This document shows positions 17,349-26,247 of a stretch of DNA of 26,511 nt, piece after piece. Origin of the DNA: Gracilaria caudata (lineage: Eukaryota; Rhodophyta; Florideophyceae; Gracilariales; Gracilariaceae); the NCBI GenBank assembly GCA_030374735.1, contig JASCIV010000282.1, positions 1 to 26,511 of the forward strand, written 5' to 3'. Each line of letters opens with the position of its first letter. Position 1 is the stretch's first letter. Position numbers and translations under genes: made by a program. The notes beneath the pieces are model-generated. The model was not told where the DNA came from. It made no database searches and saw only the letters and a program-made list of their open reading frames with translations.

Positions 17349-18812
17349 TCACTGGACCTCGGATTTGCTCGAAGACCCGTTTGTCAAAGTTGTCTCCTTC
17401 AATAGCGTTTCATAGTGGCGAACAAGTGCCTCAAGGACTGAAGATGTCGAAGCTAATGTGCCTTCAAAACCACTTGCGGTAGCGTCAAATTGTCCTGGGG
17501 TTTCGGAATCTAGCCAGTGCTTCCTTGCACCGATGTTCTGCTGCAATTGCTGTGCAAGTTGTGATGTATCTCTGAGCAAAGCAGAAAAATAAGAGGATTC
17601 AACTTCATCCACGAGAATACTTTGTGTGAGCCTTCCGAAATGCAATCCTGTGAGATCCATAGGTTTCGATGCGACCGTTTCGGATTCTACTCTGAACCGA
17701 TTCTCAGATGATGCCCAAGATGACTTAATTCTCGATATAGAATCAAATAGCATATCCCGCTTTCTACAGACAACGTCCACTAGCACTTGAAAACAGTGGA
17801 TTCGAAGACGTTGAAGCATATAAACCCGGATACATGCCTGCATTGTTTCGATGTATGCGTCTTGCCTTTGAAGGTTCTCTGATAAAAGATATGCATACAC
17901 TTCACCACTCAAATCCTTGATGGCATCTTCGGAAACATCTTCAAGTTTTCTCTTTACACAAGTTGCTGTTCGAGAACGAATATCTCTCAAAAGCGTGTTC
18001 ATCGAGACGTTTGTCATTTCTAAATAACTGCCGTCGTTTACACTCAAGGAAGTTAGGAACGCCGTAAATCGGGCAAGTTGAATTTCACAATTGGTCTGCT
18101 GAGCACATATCTTACCATAAGAATGAAGGACAGGAATCAACCTCGGGGGCATTAACGATGGTGATTCCTGATTGATTTCAGCATATCGTTGAGCGTCATC
18201 TGATGCATGATCCGCAACGCGTTCGACGTACTTCTCTTCCGCCTTATGATAGCTCAACAACTCACTATCCAGAGATACAGAGCCAATATCTCGACCTACT
18301 AGGCGCCGCAATATTGCGATTTTTGATCGGTAACGAGAAAACACCTCCTTGACTTGCGGCTGCTGCTGATGTGCGATATGGCTCAAGGAGCGGTTTTGGT
18401 TAGACTCTTTCTCTTCCAAAAGTTCACGCAAAACAGTCTTTTGCGCTTTCAACAGCTCCAATCGCTTGCGAGCGGAGATTAGAACTTCGTCATGCTGCTT
18501 TTTTAAATCATTAGCAGAAGGTGTGCTGTTAGTGACGGCAGACGCCTGAGACAAAAGCGCAAGAGGAAGCATCAGATTCTTTTCGGTCCGAGATTCGTAA
18601 TCCTTGACCTCCTTCTCTCGTAGAACGGATGAAGCCGTAAATGAATCATGTATAGCTTCAATAAGAGGTTGAGCATCGTGGTACTGCCCCATCGCCTCGA
18701 ATGAAACTGGATACGCCGGTCTGAAACCAAGGCGTTCAAATATATCCGTGATCGGCGTGTTAGTGGGTCTCGTGGTCAAAACTTTCCGCGAATTTCTTGA
18801 AGATGACGACAT
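17349..18812 (-). CDS. Probable augmin complex subunit 3 (HAUS3/AUG3)
   Basis: This uninterrupted 487-residue protein is mostly alpha-helical and coiled coil. Residues 21-72 (ITDIFERLGF, then YHDAQPLIEAIHDSFTASSV and KEVKDYES) match the N-terminal HAUS3 signature LGYxxxxxxFxWxFxYDDARPILEWI followed by VLSxxELxxYE. A middle LLSYHKAEEKYVERV segment and a late region around IETMQACIRVYMLQRLRIHCFQ also parallel the family layout. Augmin recruits gamma-tubulin to existing microtubules to nucleate branches in the spindle and phragmoplast. It is shorter than human HAUS3 (about 600) or Arabidopsis AUG3 (about 617). The family assignment rests on remembered pattern similarity, not on a search; another coiled-coil spindle protein is the alternative. 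Confidence 0.6.
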   Translation of the reverse strand: MSSSSRNSRKVLTTRPTNTPITDIFERLGFRPAYPVSFEAMGQYHDAQPLIEAIHDSFTASSVLREKEVKDYESRTEKNLMLPLALLSQASAVTNSTPSANDLKKQHDEVLISARKRLELLKAQKTVLRELLEEKESNQNRSLSHIAHQQQPQVKEVFSRYRSKIAILRRLVGRDIGSVSLDSELLSYHKAEEKYVERVADHASDDAQRYAEINQESPSLMPPRLIPVLHSYGKICAQQTNCEIQLARFTAFLTSLSVNDGSYLEMTNVSMNTLLRDIRSRTATCVKRKLEDVSEDAIKDLSGEVYAYLLSENLQRQDAYIETMQACIRVYMLQRLRIHCFQVLVDVVCRKRDMLFDSISRIKSSWASSENRFRVESETVASKPMDLTGLHFGRLTQSILVDEVESSYFSALLRDTSQLAQQLQQNIGARKHWLDSETPGQFDATASGFEGTLASTSSVLEALVRHYETLLKETTLTNGSSSKSEVQ

Positions 18813-19676
18813 CTGGAGTAGTTTCCAGTCTTGTGCAATCCAATGGTTTCATTTCATCTAAGCTCACTCTCTCTGGGATAAGTCGCACTCTTAGACTTCA
18901 GCGCCCTGTTTCTCGTTTCTGACACACAGATCCGGCCATACGCCAGGAAGTGTAGTGTTTGCCTCAAACTATGTTCTGAAATCCGTTCAGTTTAGATCTT
19001 CAGATTTCAAGTCCGCAATCCGGAGCTGGACAACAAGTGGGTTCGAGGAAATGCTGACTACAGTCACTCGGCGAGTGTTGTGCTTCGTGAAGTGTAGCTT
19101 TCACTTGACTTCAAGACCTCTTCTGAGGCACAACTCGGGGAGCACAAGAACTACCCTGCCTTGGCACCATTCTCATTGTATTGTACTGGTCAACTCACCA
19201 CGCAATTTCAAAAAACTGGCATCGAAGGAGCGGAAACTAATTTTTGAATATTCAAAAAAGACCCTAAACTTGCAACGGCGGAAAGCCGGAAGAAAAGAAG
19301 AGCAAACCTGTTTTACTTTTGCCTTCGTAGTGCGACGGTACGAGCCGTGCTTCTTTTTATACGTATGGATCTAAACAACCGCCCCCGCAGACGTTCTTCG
19401 AATCGAAAGTTTTAACCTCAAAGAAAGGTCTCCGGCTGACGCTTTCTTCATCAGGTCAAGACTTGTAGACTATTCATGTATTCGAACGCTAATTGCATTA
19501 GGAACACTCAGGGTGGCACATTTTCGTACTGATAAGAACCCTCCTCTCCGCCATACCCTTGTATATGTGGCAACCAAAGTGAGTTGGACCAGTGAAGTCC
19601 ACACCGCTAGTCTTCGTCATGACATTTCATGTTATCCATTCTTTTTCAATGCCACACCTTTCCAGTAAAGCTATCT
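18813..19676. other. Intergenic: HAUS3-like promoter and RBM34 3' flank
   Basis: This 0.86 kb lies between two minus-strand genes. A plus-strand open frame at 18955-19374 (139 codons) starts at GTG and shows no domain, so it is treated as chance. No RNA gene was recognised. Confidence 0.5.
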
Positions 19677-20609
19677 TCATCGTTGCGTTGGCGGCATGAA
19701 AGGTCTCTTTCCCTTAATGAAAGCTTTTTTATGTCTTTTGTAGACCTTACTCCTCTTGTCTTTCATCTTATCGGCCTGTTCCATTCGAAGAACACGACCT
19801 CGTATTTTGAGTTCACCAGCCTTGTTTAATGCAGCCTGAATCCCCAACACGTCATCGAACGACACAAATCCAACCCCTCTACAAGCTCCTGTGTCAGTAT
19901 CTCGATTGCAGCGAACGCCGACCAGTTGCACATCATTTTCTTCGGCAATAGGCAGAAATACTTGTATTAGTTCTTCCTCGGCGCAATCAAAGGGAAGATT
20001 TCCCACGAAAAGACTCATCCGTTGCTTTCCTATTCTTTGTACCGCTGCGGGCATAACTCGTATGTGCTTGTCTTTAAATACTGTCATATTCATTTCTTGG
20101 CAAGCATTCTCCATGGTTCTTTGTAACTCTGGATGTGGCTTGAAGACGATATAGGCGCGAAGAGAATCAACCGTTTTCGAGATCTGACCTGTTATGAAGG
20201 CTGCTTTTTTAGGTATCTTACGACCTTCGGAAATGACGCCCCTGATCCTGACAGAATCAATAGGCCCAAAGCGCTTAAACAGCTTTTTAATGTCCTTTCC
20301 TGTAGCACTCTTGTGAACGTTTCCAACGAACAAGGTTCTAGTGTGTCTGCTCTGGCCAAAGTCATTTTCTTCGGAGCGGTCAGCAGCAAGAGTAAGATGT
20401 TGCACGCCTGTGGCTTGACTCTGGCATTCTGAAGTCAAGGTTTGTTTTGCGTCCATCCCTCGTGGTTCTGATCGTGCCAGCTGTTTCAGTTCTTGAGATA
20501 TGTCTATTTTCTGCCGCTTTGGGGTTTTGAAGCGATCATACGTATGTGGGAGCTTTCTTTTCCTCTTCCAGGGGCTCTGCTTGTTGACATCTTGAGAAGA
20601 ACCTCCCAT
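19677..20609 (-). CDS. Nucleolar RNA-binding protein, RBM34/Nop12 family
   Basis: A 310-residue protein with two RRM domains and basic ends. RRM1 (about 91-190) has RNP2 LFVGNV at 93-98, the family-specific insertion KIPKKAAFITGQISKTVDSL, then RNP1-like RAYIVF at 151-156. RRM2 (about 198-278) has RNP2 LFVGNL at 200-205 and RNP1 RGVGFVSF at 244-251. The lysine/arginine-rich N-terminus (WKRKRKLPHTYDRFKTPKRQK) and C-terminus (KVYKRHKKAFIKGKRPF) suit nucleolar targeting. Yeast Nop12 acts in pre-25S/5.8S rRNA processing for the large ribosomal subunit; the same role is inferred here. It is shorter than yeast Nop12 (459) or human RBM34 (430) because of a reduced N-terminus. It is divergent from the GUCD1-like gene. 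Confidence 0.87.
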   Translation of the reverse strand: MGGSSQDVNKQSPWKRKRKLPHTYDRFKTPKRQKIDISQELKQLARSEPRGMDAKQTLTSECQSQATGVQHLTLAADRSEENDFGQSRHTRTLFVGNVHKSATGKDIKKLFKRFGPIDSVRIRGVISEGRKIPKKAAFITGQISKTVDSLRAYIVFKPHPELQRTMENACQEMNMTVFKDKHIRVMPAAVQRIGKQRMSLFVGNLPFDCAEEELIQVFLPIAEENDVQLVGVRCNRDTDTGACRGVGFVSFDDVLGIQAALNKAGELKIRGRVLRMEQADKMKDKRSKVYKRHKKAFIKGKRPFMPPTQR

Positions 20610-21211
20610 TTTAACGTCTATTAGAATCTTGGTCAGGTCTTCTGAAATTCGAGTCTCCGAAAGCAGCAGGGTTTCAGGTTTTTTCTAGGAAATCTGTTCC
20701 ACTTCTCAGGTAAAAGGAAAAGGGATCCCGAGAAAAACGCTCATGGATACTCAGTGCTTGGTTTTCACTTCGAAGGTGGGGGGGGAGGGATGGAGCATGG
20801 CATGGCTGTTTGCACAAAGACCACTCCACAACTGAGTCAAAGATTGAGAAATGCAGGTATTTCCGAAAGAGTTTTCGCAATTTACAATGGAATTTCGTAT
20901 TATGCCAAGCATTCCCATTTGCAGACGTTTGAATCTTGTACGACAACATCTGTTGTTCCCAAACGCACAAGGTATTCGTTTTTATACCACCCTTGTAAGT
21001 ACGAAGGCGCCACACCCGAAATAAACACACGTTCTCTCGCTTGTAAGTACAAAGGTAGGCCCCATCTTTGAACAGGAATTCCGTCTCCACGAAACTTGAG
21101 CCCTTGATGTTGTTTCAAGCAAGCTGAACAATCAACACGATGGTGTTGCGTCTCTAAAGCCATGCATCAGAGGAAGCAACCTAGCATTCGTATCAACAGA
21201 ACCTATAAAGT
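20610..21211. promoter_or_regulatory. Divergent promoter region RBM34 / GUCD1-like
   Basis: These 602 bases lie between two start codons. They contain a direct repeat (separate entry) and a G-rich tract near 20778-20790. A 138-codon minus frame (20674-21090) begins at GTG and shows no domain. TATAAA at 21204-21209 sits immediately before the GUCD1-like ATG, too close to act as its TATA box. Confidence 0.5.
20992..21055. repeat. 16-nt direct repeat, 48 nt apart
   Basis: CTTGTAAGTACGAAGG (20992-21007) and CTTGTAAGTACAAAGG (21040-21055) differ at one base. Both lie upstream of the GUCD1-like gene. They may be duplicated regulatory sites; each also contains a splice-donor-like GTAAGT. Confidence 0.85.
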
Positions 21212-22071
21212 ATGGAGGCGTGTAAAAAGTCAGCTTCTCACAATCGAGCTCTTCACCTTTTTGTTCAAACTCAGAAGGATGCAGTGCCTTATGTCCGTCA
21301 AATGCGCAGTTGGGACTGTGGGCTAGCATGCGTAGCAATGGCGCTCAAGGCACTGGGATTTAAGAAGGTGAGTGAGAGTTATCAATTCGTTCAATCCATC
21401 TGTTCTAATGTGGGTTCCTGACGTTTCTGGCGTTTAACCACCGCTTGTTACACAAGTTATCATTAGAGGACTTGGTGAAGCGCTGCGGCGTTGAGGCGAC
21501 ATGGACAATAGATATTGCTTACCTTCTAAACCAATACGGAGTCGATTGTTTATACTATACCGTAACTAGAGGAGTGCGTCCTGAATATTTATCACATGCG
21601 TTCTACAAAGAAATGCATGATGCTCGTGGAACAAATCGGGTATTAGAGAGGTTCAAAAATGCCGAAACCTTTGGAGTAACGGTTATTGAAGGAAAGTTGA
21701 TTATAACCGATATTCAAAGAGCAATAGTAGAGCAAAGTCAAATAGCGCTAGTTCTTGTTGACAAACGTCTGCTGAGATGCTCACTCTGCCTCGGTAATAA
21801 TTCCACTCAGGATAGCTTTCGATCAAGCCAAAAGAACCCAGATGGTTTTCTTGGTCATTTTGTCTTGTTATACGCATATCATGATGAAAGTGGGTGTTTT
21901 TTGATGAAAGATCCAGCTTCGGGCCACGACTTCTGTGTCGTTTCCGCATCAAACTTGGATCTCTCCCGGTTGGCATTCGGCACTGATGAGGATATCATTT
22001 TCATTGGGAAAGCAACTGTTCCTCGAAAAACGGGATACTTCTTCAACTCCACTACATACCCTGACCAATAG
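21212..22071 (+). CDS. GUCD1 / plant guanylyl cyclase-like family protein (spliced)
   Basis: Exons 21212-21367 and 21457-22071 encode 256 residues, the usual family length. VPYVRQMRSWDCGLACVAMA (residues 25-44) corresponds to the family VPHVQQ...WDCGLAC motif, followed by TWTIDIAYLLNQYGV (67-81), IALVLVDKRLLRCSLC, GHFVLLYAY (184-193), FLMKDPAS and FGTDEDIIFI. The family (human GUCD1, Arabidopsis GC1) has reported guanylyl cyclase activity for the plant member, but the fold is a papain/C39-like one: Cys36, His186 and Asp204 sit where a Cys-His-Asp triad would. Cytosolic location is inferred, as there is no signal or membrane segment. The gene ends 48 bp from the stop of the convergent hypothetical gene. 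Confidence 0.88.
21368..21456 (+). other. GUCD1-like gene intron (89 nt)
   Basis: The donor GTGAGT at 21368 follows an intact AAG codon, and the acceptor CACAAG ends at 21456. Phase 0 splicing joins LGFKK to LSLEDLVKRC, matching the family spacing between the WDCGLAC motif and TWTIDLAYL. In-frame stops within the intron rule out read-through of the full protein. Confidence 0.88.
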
Positions 22072-22119
22072 TGCGACCACGCAACCGGAATTGCCTCCAA
22101 ATGAAATCATGACCGGTTC

Positions 22120-22779
22120 TCAAGAATCTTTGGAAGATGACAGGCTCTTTTTGAGATCCGATTCTTCCCCTTCCAACACAGTAGGGAGAGAGATTTTCAA
22201 CTTCGTACTTCGCAAGGTTTTTGGTGTTTCCATTCCGAGGACGAATTTACCATGACCTGACCTGGATGACATGTTCTCTTCGTCCGATTCCATTTCTGCT
22301 TCTGAAAACTCCATATCCTCGTCGTCCATTACTGGCAGCAAAAGGTCCTTCTCGTTTGAATGCTTGTTATTCTTGGTAATGCTCTCTACTTTTTTGACGC
22401 TTCGCACAGGGGATGTCGATCGACTCAACCACTGGTTTTCGCGATTGATTGCCGCCTCTAGAGAAGCTACGCCATGTTTGTCAATTCCGGACATAAACCT
22501 TTGGACTTCTGTGCTTATATTCTCAGGGAAGGGCCGTACATTTTGAGAAAGATTTGCTCCAGTGGTGGTAAACATTTTTAAGCTGCTAGGAGAACCAGAA
22601 TTGGAGATAGGTACGCTTTCAATTTGATCCAAGGTTTTCGCTCGTGACAAGAGTGTCTTTTTTCTCATCAGTTTCGCTTTGTTTCTGATCCTCCTACCGA
22701 TGCTCGCAGATTCAGAGGGGCTGGTGTTGCCATTATTATGTGTTTCTTGTCCCATATGGCCCCGTGAAGACTTCTGCAT
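22120..22779 (-). CDS. Hypothetical disordered protein, 219 residues
   Basis: I do not recognise this protein. It is hydrophilic and mostly disordered. Residues 29-48 (RRIRNKAKLMRKKTLLSRAK) form a basic, nuclear-localisation-like cluster. Residues 86-120 (ENISTEVQRFMSGIDKHGVA, then AAINRENQWL) are the most likely to fold, as a short helical segment. Residues 151-168 (MDDEDMEFSEAEMESDEE) are strongly acidic, and the C-terminus is Ser/Lys-rich with possible SP/TP phosphosites (SPSS, STSPVRS, ETPKT). This basic-then-acidic layout is common in nuclear or chromatin-associated proteins (inference). It starts at an ATG and converges on the GUCD1-like gene with 48 bp between stops. The length exceeds what is expected often by chance, but no homology supports it. 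Confidence 0.55.
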   Translation of the reverse strand: MQKSSRGHMGQETHNNGNTSPSESASIGRRIRNKAKLMRKKTLLSRAKTLDQIESVPISNSGSPSSLKMFTTTGANLSQNVRPFPENISTEVQRFMSGIDKHGVASLEAAINRENQWLSRSTSPVRSVKKVESITKNNKHSNEKDLLLPVMDDEDMEFSEAEMESDEENMSSRSGHGKFVLGMETPKTLRSTKLKISLPTVLEGEESDLKKSLSSSKDS

Positions 22780-23749
22780 GGTGTGTATGCTTGGGAAGAC
22801 AAGACTTCCTCCTGCGAGCTCGACTTATATGTCAGAATTCGATGTAAGATGATGGCTTGAAGACAGTTTTCCAGAGTGAAGCAGGATCCTTGCATGCGGC
22901 CAAACTTGAGATGGTCATGAACATGTGCTACGTGGTTAGACTGCGCAACCTCCACAATCTATCATCTACCATAGGTCTGCAGCTTTCTGCGTATCTGAGC
23001 CCAACTAAAGTACTTGGGTTGAAACGCATCCCGAAAAGGTACGCTACATGCAATACAGCAAGGTCAAGGCTGATTTATCGTCGTGACGCCACGCAGTTTT
23101 ATGGAGCGACCTGCCCGGTGTGCAGCCGAGAACAGGCTCATCCGCTGAATTGTGATGAAGTTCATCGCATGTCAACACCACCGAGAGGCCGAATATGCCC
23201 CACCTTGGGGCAATCTGTTCGAATGGGAAAGGACTATGAAATCATTCACTTTCTCGATACTCTCAGTATACACTAGATTGGGGTACAAACTGACGATATC
23301 CTTAACCCTGTGTGGTGGATGCTAAAATTTAATTGCCTTTGTAGGCTTCGTACTATGGCTCACGGGTCAACCCACACTTCTCACAACTTGCTAGTGGTGA
23401 TCTTAGATGATTGCACGCATCTGAGCGGGATTAGGGGCTTTTGTCACAGCCTTTTCAATCTCCTGCGAATTCAAAAAGTCTCGAGTTCCGAATCGCGATA
23501 CGGAAATAACACAAACCCATTCATTCATTCATTTGCAAGCGATCCTGGGTTTTTGATGTAGCTGTTGGTGTACGTCAGAGACAATGAGCTGACTTATCTT
23601 TCTCCGAAGCAAAGGCTGCTCTTTCACCAACTTCCGTACGAACCTTCTGCGTTAACCAAGGATGGCGAAAGTTTGCCCCGGTTTCTGTGGCTGAACGTTT
23701 TGACGGAAAGGCTGTAGGCAAATAGCGATTGTAACGTGATTTTACAGGC
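22780..23749. other. Intergenic: promoter of the 219-residue gene and 3' flank of the BAG gene
   Basis: About 970 bases lie between two minus-strand genes. A 139-codon plus frame (22857-23276) begins at TTG and contains a few Cys/His residues but no complete zinc-binding pattern, so it is treated as chance. A short ATTC tetranucleotide run occurs near 23519-23532. No RNA gene was recognised. Confidence 0.5.
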
Positions 23750-24994
23750 TCACAAATTCTTTATCTTCGTCCGGAGTTGCTCTATCTCATCCGTCAGACT
23801 AAGTATGGTGTTCACAGTTTCTTTCCTCTTTGCTCGAACCCGCTGGTTGCCTTCGCTTTCTACGGCATCAACTTTGAGCATTTGCTGTGTCAGATATTCT
23901 TCCAGCTCTAGGAGACGTTGGGATCCTTCTTCGAGTTGCTCTTCCTTCCCTCGCATTGTAGGCAACCGACGGAATTGATTCATGTCGTATTTGCCAGATG
24001 CGGTAATCTTATTGATATTGCCACGTACAGATTCCAAAGCGTTGAGCTTTTCTGTTATTGGGTTCACTTCTTTTCGGGGCTGACTCGAAGCAGTTTGCTC
24101 GGCAGCAGCTACGCTTGGAGAAGCTGGCGCAGTTTCCCGACTTGACGAACTCATGTTAGCTGTAGGCCTCCAAGTTGCCGCCCTGCTCTGGTTCGTTGGA
24201 GACTGCCGGGTCGGATGCGCACCGTTGGTTGGTGGCTGCGTTGAGGGGATATTAGTAGAGTTATGTGCAGCGATGTGGGAATGAGAGAGCTTGTGGGCCG
24301 TGGATGGAGTATCGCTGGAACGCTTGGTCGATAAGCCGTGGTCCGCCACGGGAGGATCGCTTGGGTCAAAAAATGGAGTCTTTGTCTTTTCACGTAGGTG
24401 TGGATGAATGTCGTTGTCAACGTTGTCAGCAGCCTTGGCCTTGGCGCGCCCCAAAAATGTTCGCTGTGTCGAAGGGGCCGGAATGGTGTCCGGAGGTATA
24501 TCTGGAAGCCATCGTGAACTATTAGTCTTCTTGTTGAATACGTATCGGCGGCCGGTTTCGGGAACAAGCATGAGCACTTCATCCGCTGTAAGACCGAGTG
24601 ACTTGGGAGCAGCTATCTCGCGATATTCGGGGCTCTCCGCGTTAGGCAGCCGTTTTACGGCGTTGGGTGGTTTACTTCGCTGCGAACGCTTCTCAGTGAA
24701 AGGGTTGGTGGGAGCATTGGATGTAGGTTTTGAATTGTTGGCTTTTTGCTGATTGCCAGATTTGTCCACCGGAACTGGACAGAGGTGTTCGTTTTCCTTG
24801 GTGACCCACTGACGGTCGCCAGTAACGGTGTTGACGAGATAGTCGTTGCTTGTGTTAGGATCATTGTGTCGGGACCAGAGCCATTTGACTTCTTGGGTAA
24901 CGGGATGCGAGAGATAAATGAGGCCGTTTTCGGCACGGTGCTGGGACCACTTTGAGTATGGCAGGTGGGCGTTGGTTGCTAAGGACTTTTGCAT
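23750..24994 (-). CDS. WW-domain and BAG-domain protein (co-chaperone-like)
   Basis: This is a 414-residue protein. The N-terminus has two back-to-back WW-like units: W16 to W38 (KWSQHRAENGLIYLSHPVTQ, then EVKW) and W40 to W63 (WSRHNDPNTSNDYLVNTVTG, then DRQW). A third, degenerate one lies at about 142-168 (GRRYVFNKKTNSSRWLPDIP) in which the first Trp is replaced. A long Ser/Thr/Pro-rich linker (about 170-310) follows. Residues about 312-410 form a BAG-like three-helix region ending LEEYLTQQMLKVDAVESEGN, then RVRAKRKETVNTILSLTDEI. BAG domains bind the HSP70 nucleotide-binding domain and promote nucleotide exchange; R390-K391 align with the conserved helix-3 Arg-Lys, while the usual following Gln is Leu398. 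WW domains bind proline-rich ligands. A role joining such ligands to HSP70 is inferred. Confidence 0.72.
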   Translation of the reverse strand: MQKSLATNAHLPYSKWSQHRAENGLIYLSHPVTQEVKWLWSRHNDPNTSNDYLVNTVTGDRQWVTKENEHLCPVPVDKSGNQQKANNSKPTSNAPTNPFTEKRSQRSKPPNAVKRLPNAESPEYREIAAPKSLGLTADEVLMLVPETGRRYVFNKKTNSSRWLPDIPPDTIPAPSTQRTFLGRAKAKAADNVDNDIHPHLREKTKTPFFDPSDPPVADHGLSTKRSSDTPSTAHKLSHSHIAAHNSTNIPSTQPPTNGAHPTRQSPTNQSRAATWRPTANMSSSSRETAPASPSVAAAEQTASSQPRKEVNPITEKLNALESVRGNINKITASGKYDMNQFRRLPTMRGKEEQLEEGSQRLLELEEYLTQQMLKVDAVESEGNQRVRAKRKETVNTILSLTDEIEQLRTKIKNL

Positions 24995-25457
24995 GGCCTA
25001 CTAACAAGCTGAGCTGAAGCGCTAGTTTGAAGGTGGGCCGTGCGTGGCTGTGCGTTTGAAGTGCGGCGTGGAGCAGTGGGCTGCGGGAGCGCGACGGAGG
25101 TGCGGGGGAGGGGGAGAGCTGCAACTACGAAGCTTTGCCCGCTCGGGGAGTTTGCGAATGTCGAGCTGCGACGGATGGACGCGACGTCAGCAGGCACAAC
25201 CAGCCCCGGCTTGCCGTACGAGCAGTAGAGGTGACAACGCACCTCGTCACTCGTGCACGACGCATTACGCGTGCAAATTTTGTAATTTTTATTTAATTTG
25301 CTGCGCAATGCCACTCTGAAATCTGCTGTCAGTGGTGTAAGCTTGGCTCAAAACTAAAGCTTTTCGAAAGTTCTTTTGCCCCCCAATTTGTGAAATGTGG
25401 CGCAAAAAGTGTGCCGAAAAAATTACACACGCTATAATCGCGAAACACTGCGTCGTG

Positions 25458-25475
25458 GTTGACACCGCTGTCAAC
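25458..25475. repeat. 18-nt inverted repeat with TTGAC arms
   Basis: The arms GTTGACA and TGTCAAC are separated by CCGC. This is an exact 7-bp dyad in the intergenic region between the BAG gene and the right edge. Confidence 0.85.
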
Positions 25476-25810
25476 TCCGGACGAAGAGCGCGAATCACGT
25501 TGACGGACTCCAGGGCAGGGACACGGCCGTTCTGGTTCAACTGTAATCGCGAGAAGAAACAGAGCTGCGAGCCGCAGTTGCGACTGCCGCTATTAACTTC
25601 ATGCTGCGCAGGAACCGCTTCGGATAAAAGAGAGAACGAAGATCTATCGGAGACGGATGACGGATGGGCGAGTGCCAGCTGTTGCTCTGCTGCAGTGGCA
25701 GTGACGCGCGGATACGGGTACTTATGTGACTTTTGTGAGACACATTGCTACTACAGTTAGATCATGTGTACTCTTTGATTTGTGCAGTGGCCGCGCTTGT
25801 ATTGTGGCCG

Positions 25811-25840
25811 ACGTGAGATGGCGCGAAACGCGCCTCACGT
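25811..25840. repeat. 30-nt interrupted palindrome
   Basis: ACGTGAG (25811-25817) pairs with CTCACGT (25834-25840), and GCGCG (25821-25825) with CGCGC (25829-25833), around an AAA loop with a 3-nt ATG bulge on the left arm. It contains a GCGCGAAA E2F-like motif at 25821-25828 and CACGT cores at both ends. Confidence 0.88.
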
Positions 25841-26192
25841 AAGCTGAACGGGACGCGTGGACGGCGAGAGGGAGGTTGATCGGCCACAAGATGTTGCGCT
25901 TTTCTCCGCTGGAAGGCGCAATGTTATTAGTCTTCGCGTTGTACAATTCGCGAGCTAATGAAGAATGTTAAAGAGATGTCGCCGCGGTAGCCGGCGTGTT
26001 ATTGATTTGAACGAGCGCCAAACCCCACGCCGCTACGGACACCCTGAATTTGAGCTGGCGCAGTGCCTGCGGCACACGCACCACCGCCGCGTGCATCTGC
26101 CCGTTACGCCGCCCGCGGCCTACCGCGGCCGCGCCCATCACCCAAACAGGAACAGCCACAGCGCGGCGGAAACACACTGGTGGCTGCCAGCT

Positions 26193-26210
26193 AGCGCGCG
26201 TGTGCGCGCT
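26193..26210. repeat. 18-nt GC inverted repeat
   Basis: AGCGCGC and GCGCGCT are separated by GTGT, within the CpG-rich right end. It may simply reflect the CG-rich composition. Confidence 0.8.
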
Positions 26211-26222
26211 GGCGCGCGTGCC

Positions 26223-26247
26223 GCCGTTAAACGCGCGTTTAAACGGC
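26223..26247. repeat. 25-nt near-palindrome
   Basis: The left arm GCCGTTAAACG and right arm CGTTTAAACGGC pair around a central CG, with one extra base on the right. It lies about 260 bp before the right edge, in a putative promoter. Confidence 0.85.

Noticed and set aside
20674..21090. 138-codon minus-strand frame between RBM34 and the GUCD1-like gene
   Set aside because: Begins at GTG, has no domain and overlaps the promoter of both neighbours.
21984..22012. CTGATGAG...GAAA resembling a hammerhead ribozyme core
   Set aside because: It lies inside the conserved GUCD1-family coding motif (GTDEDI) and lacks the flanking stems.
22857..23276. 139-codon plus frame with a Cys/His cluster
   Set aside because: Begins at TTG, and the Cys/His spacing does not form a known zinc-binding pattern.
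23826..23835. GGGTTCGAGC on the minus strand, like a tRNA B box
   Set aside because: It falls inside the WW-BAG coding region, and no acceptor or anticodon stems were found around it.
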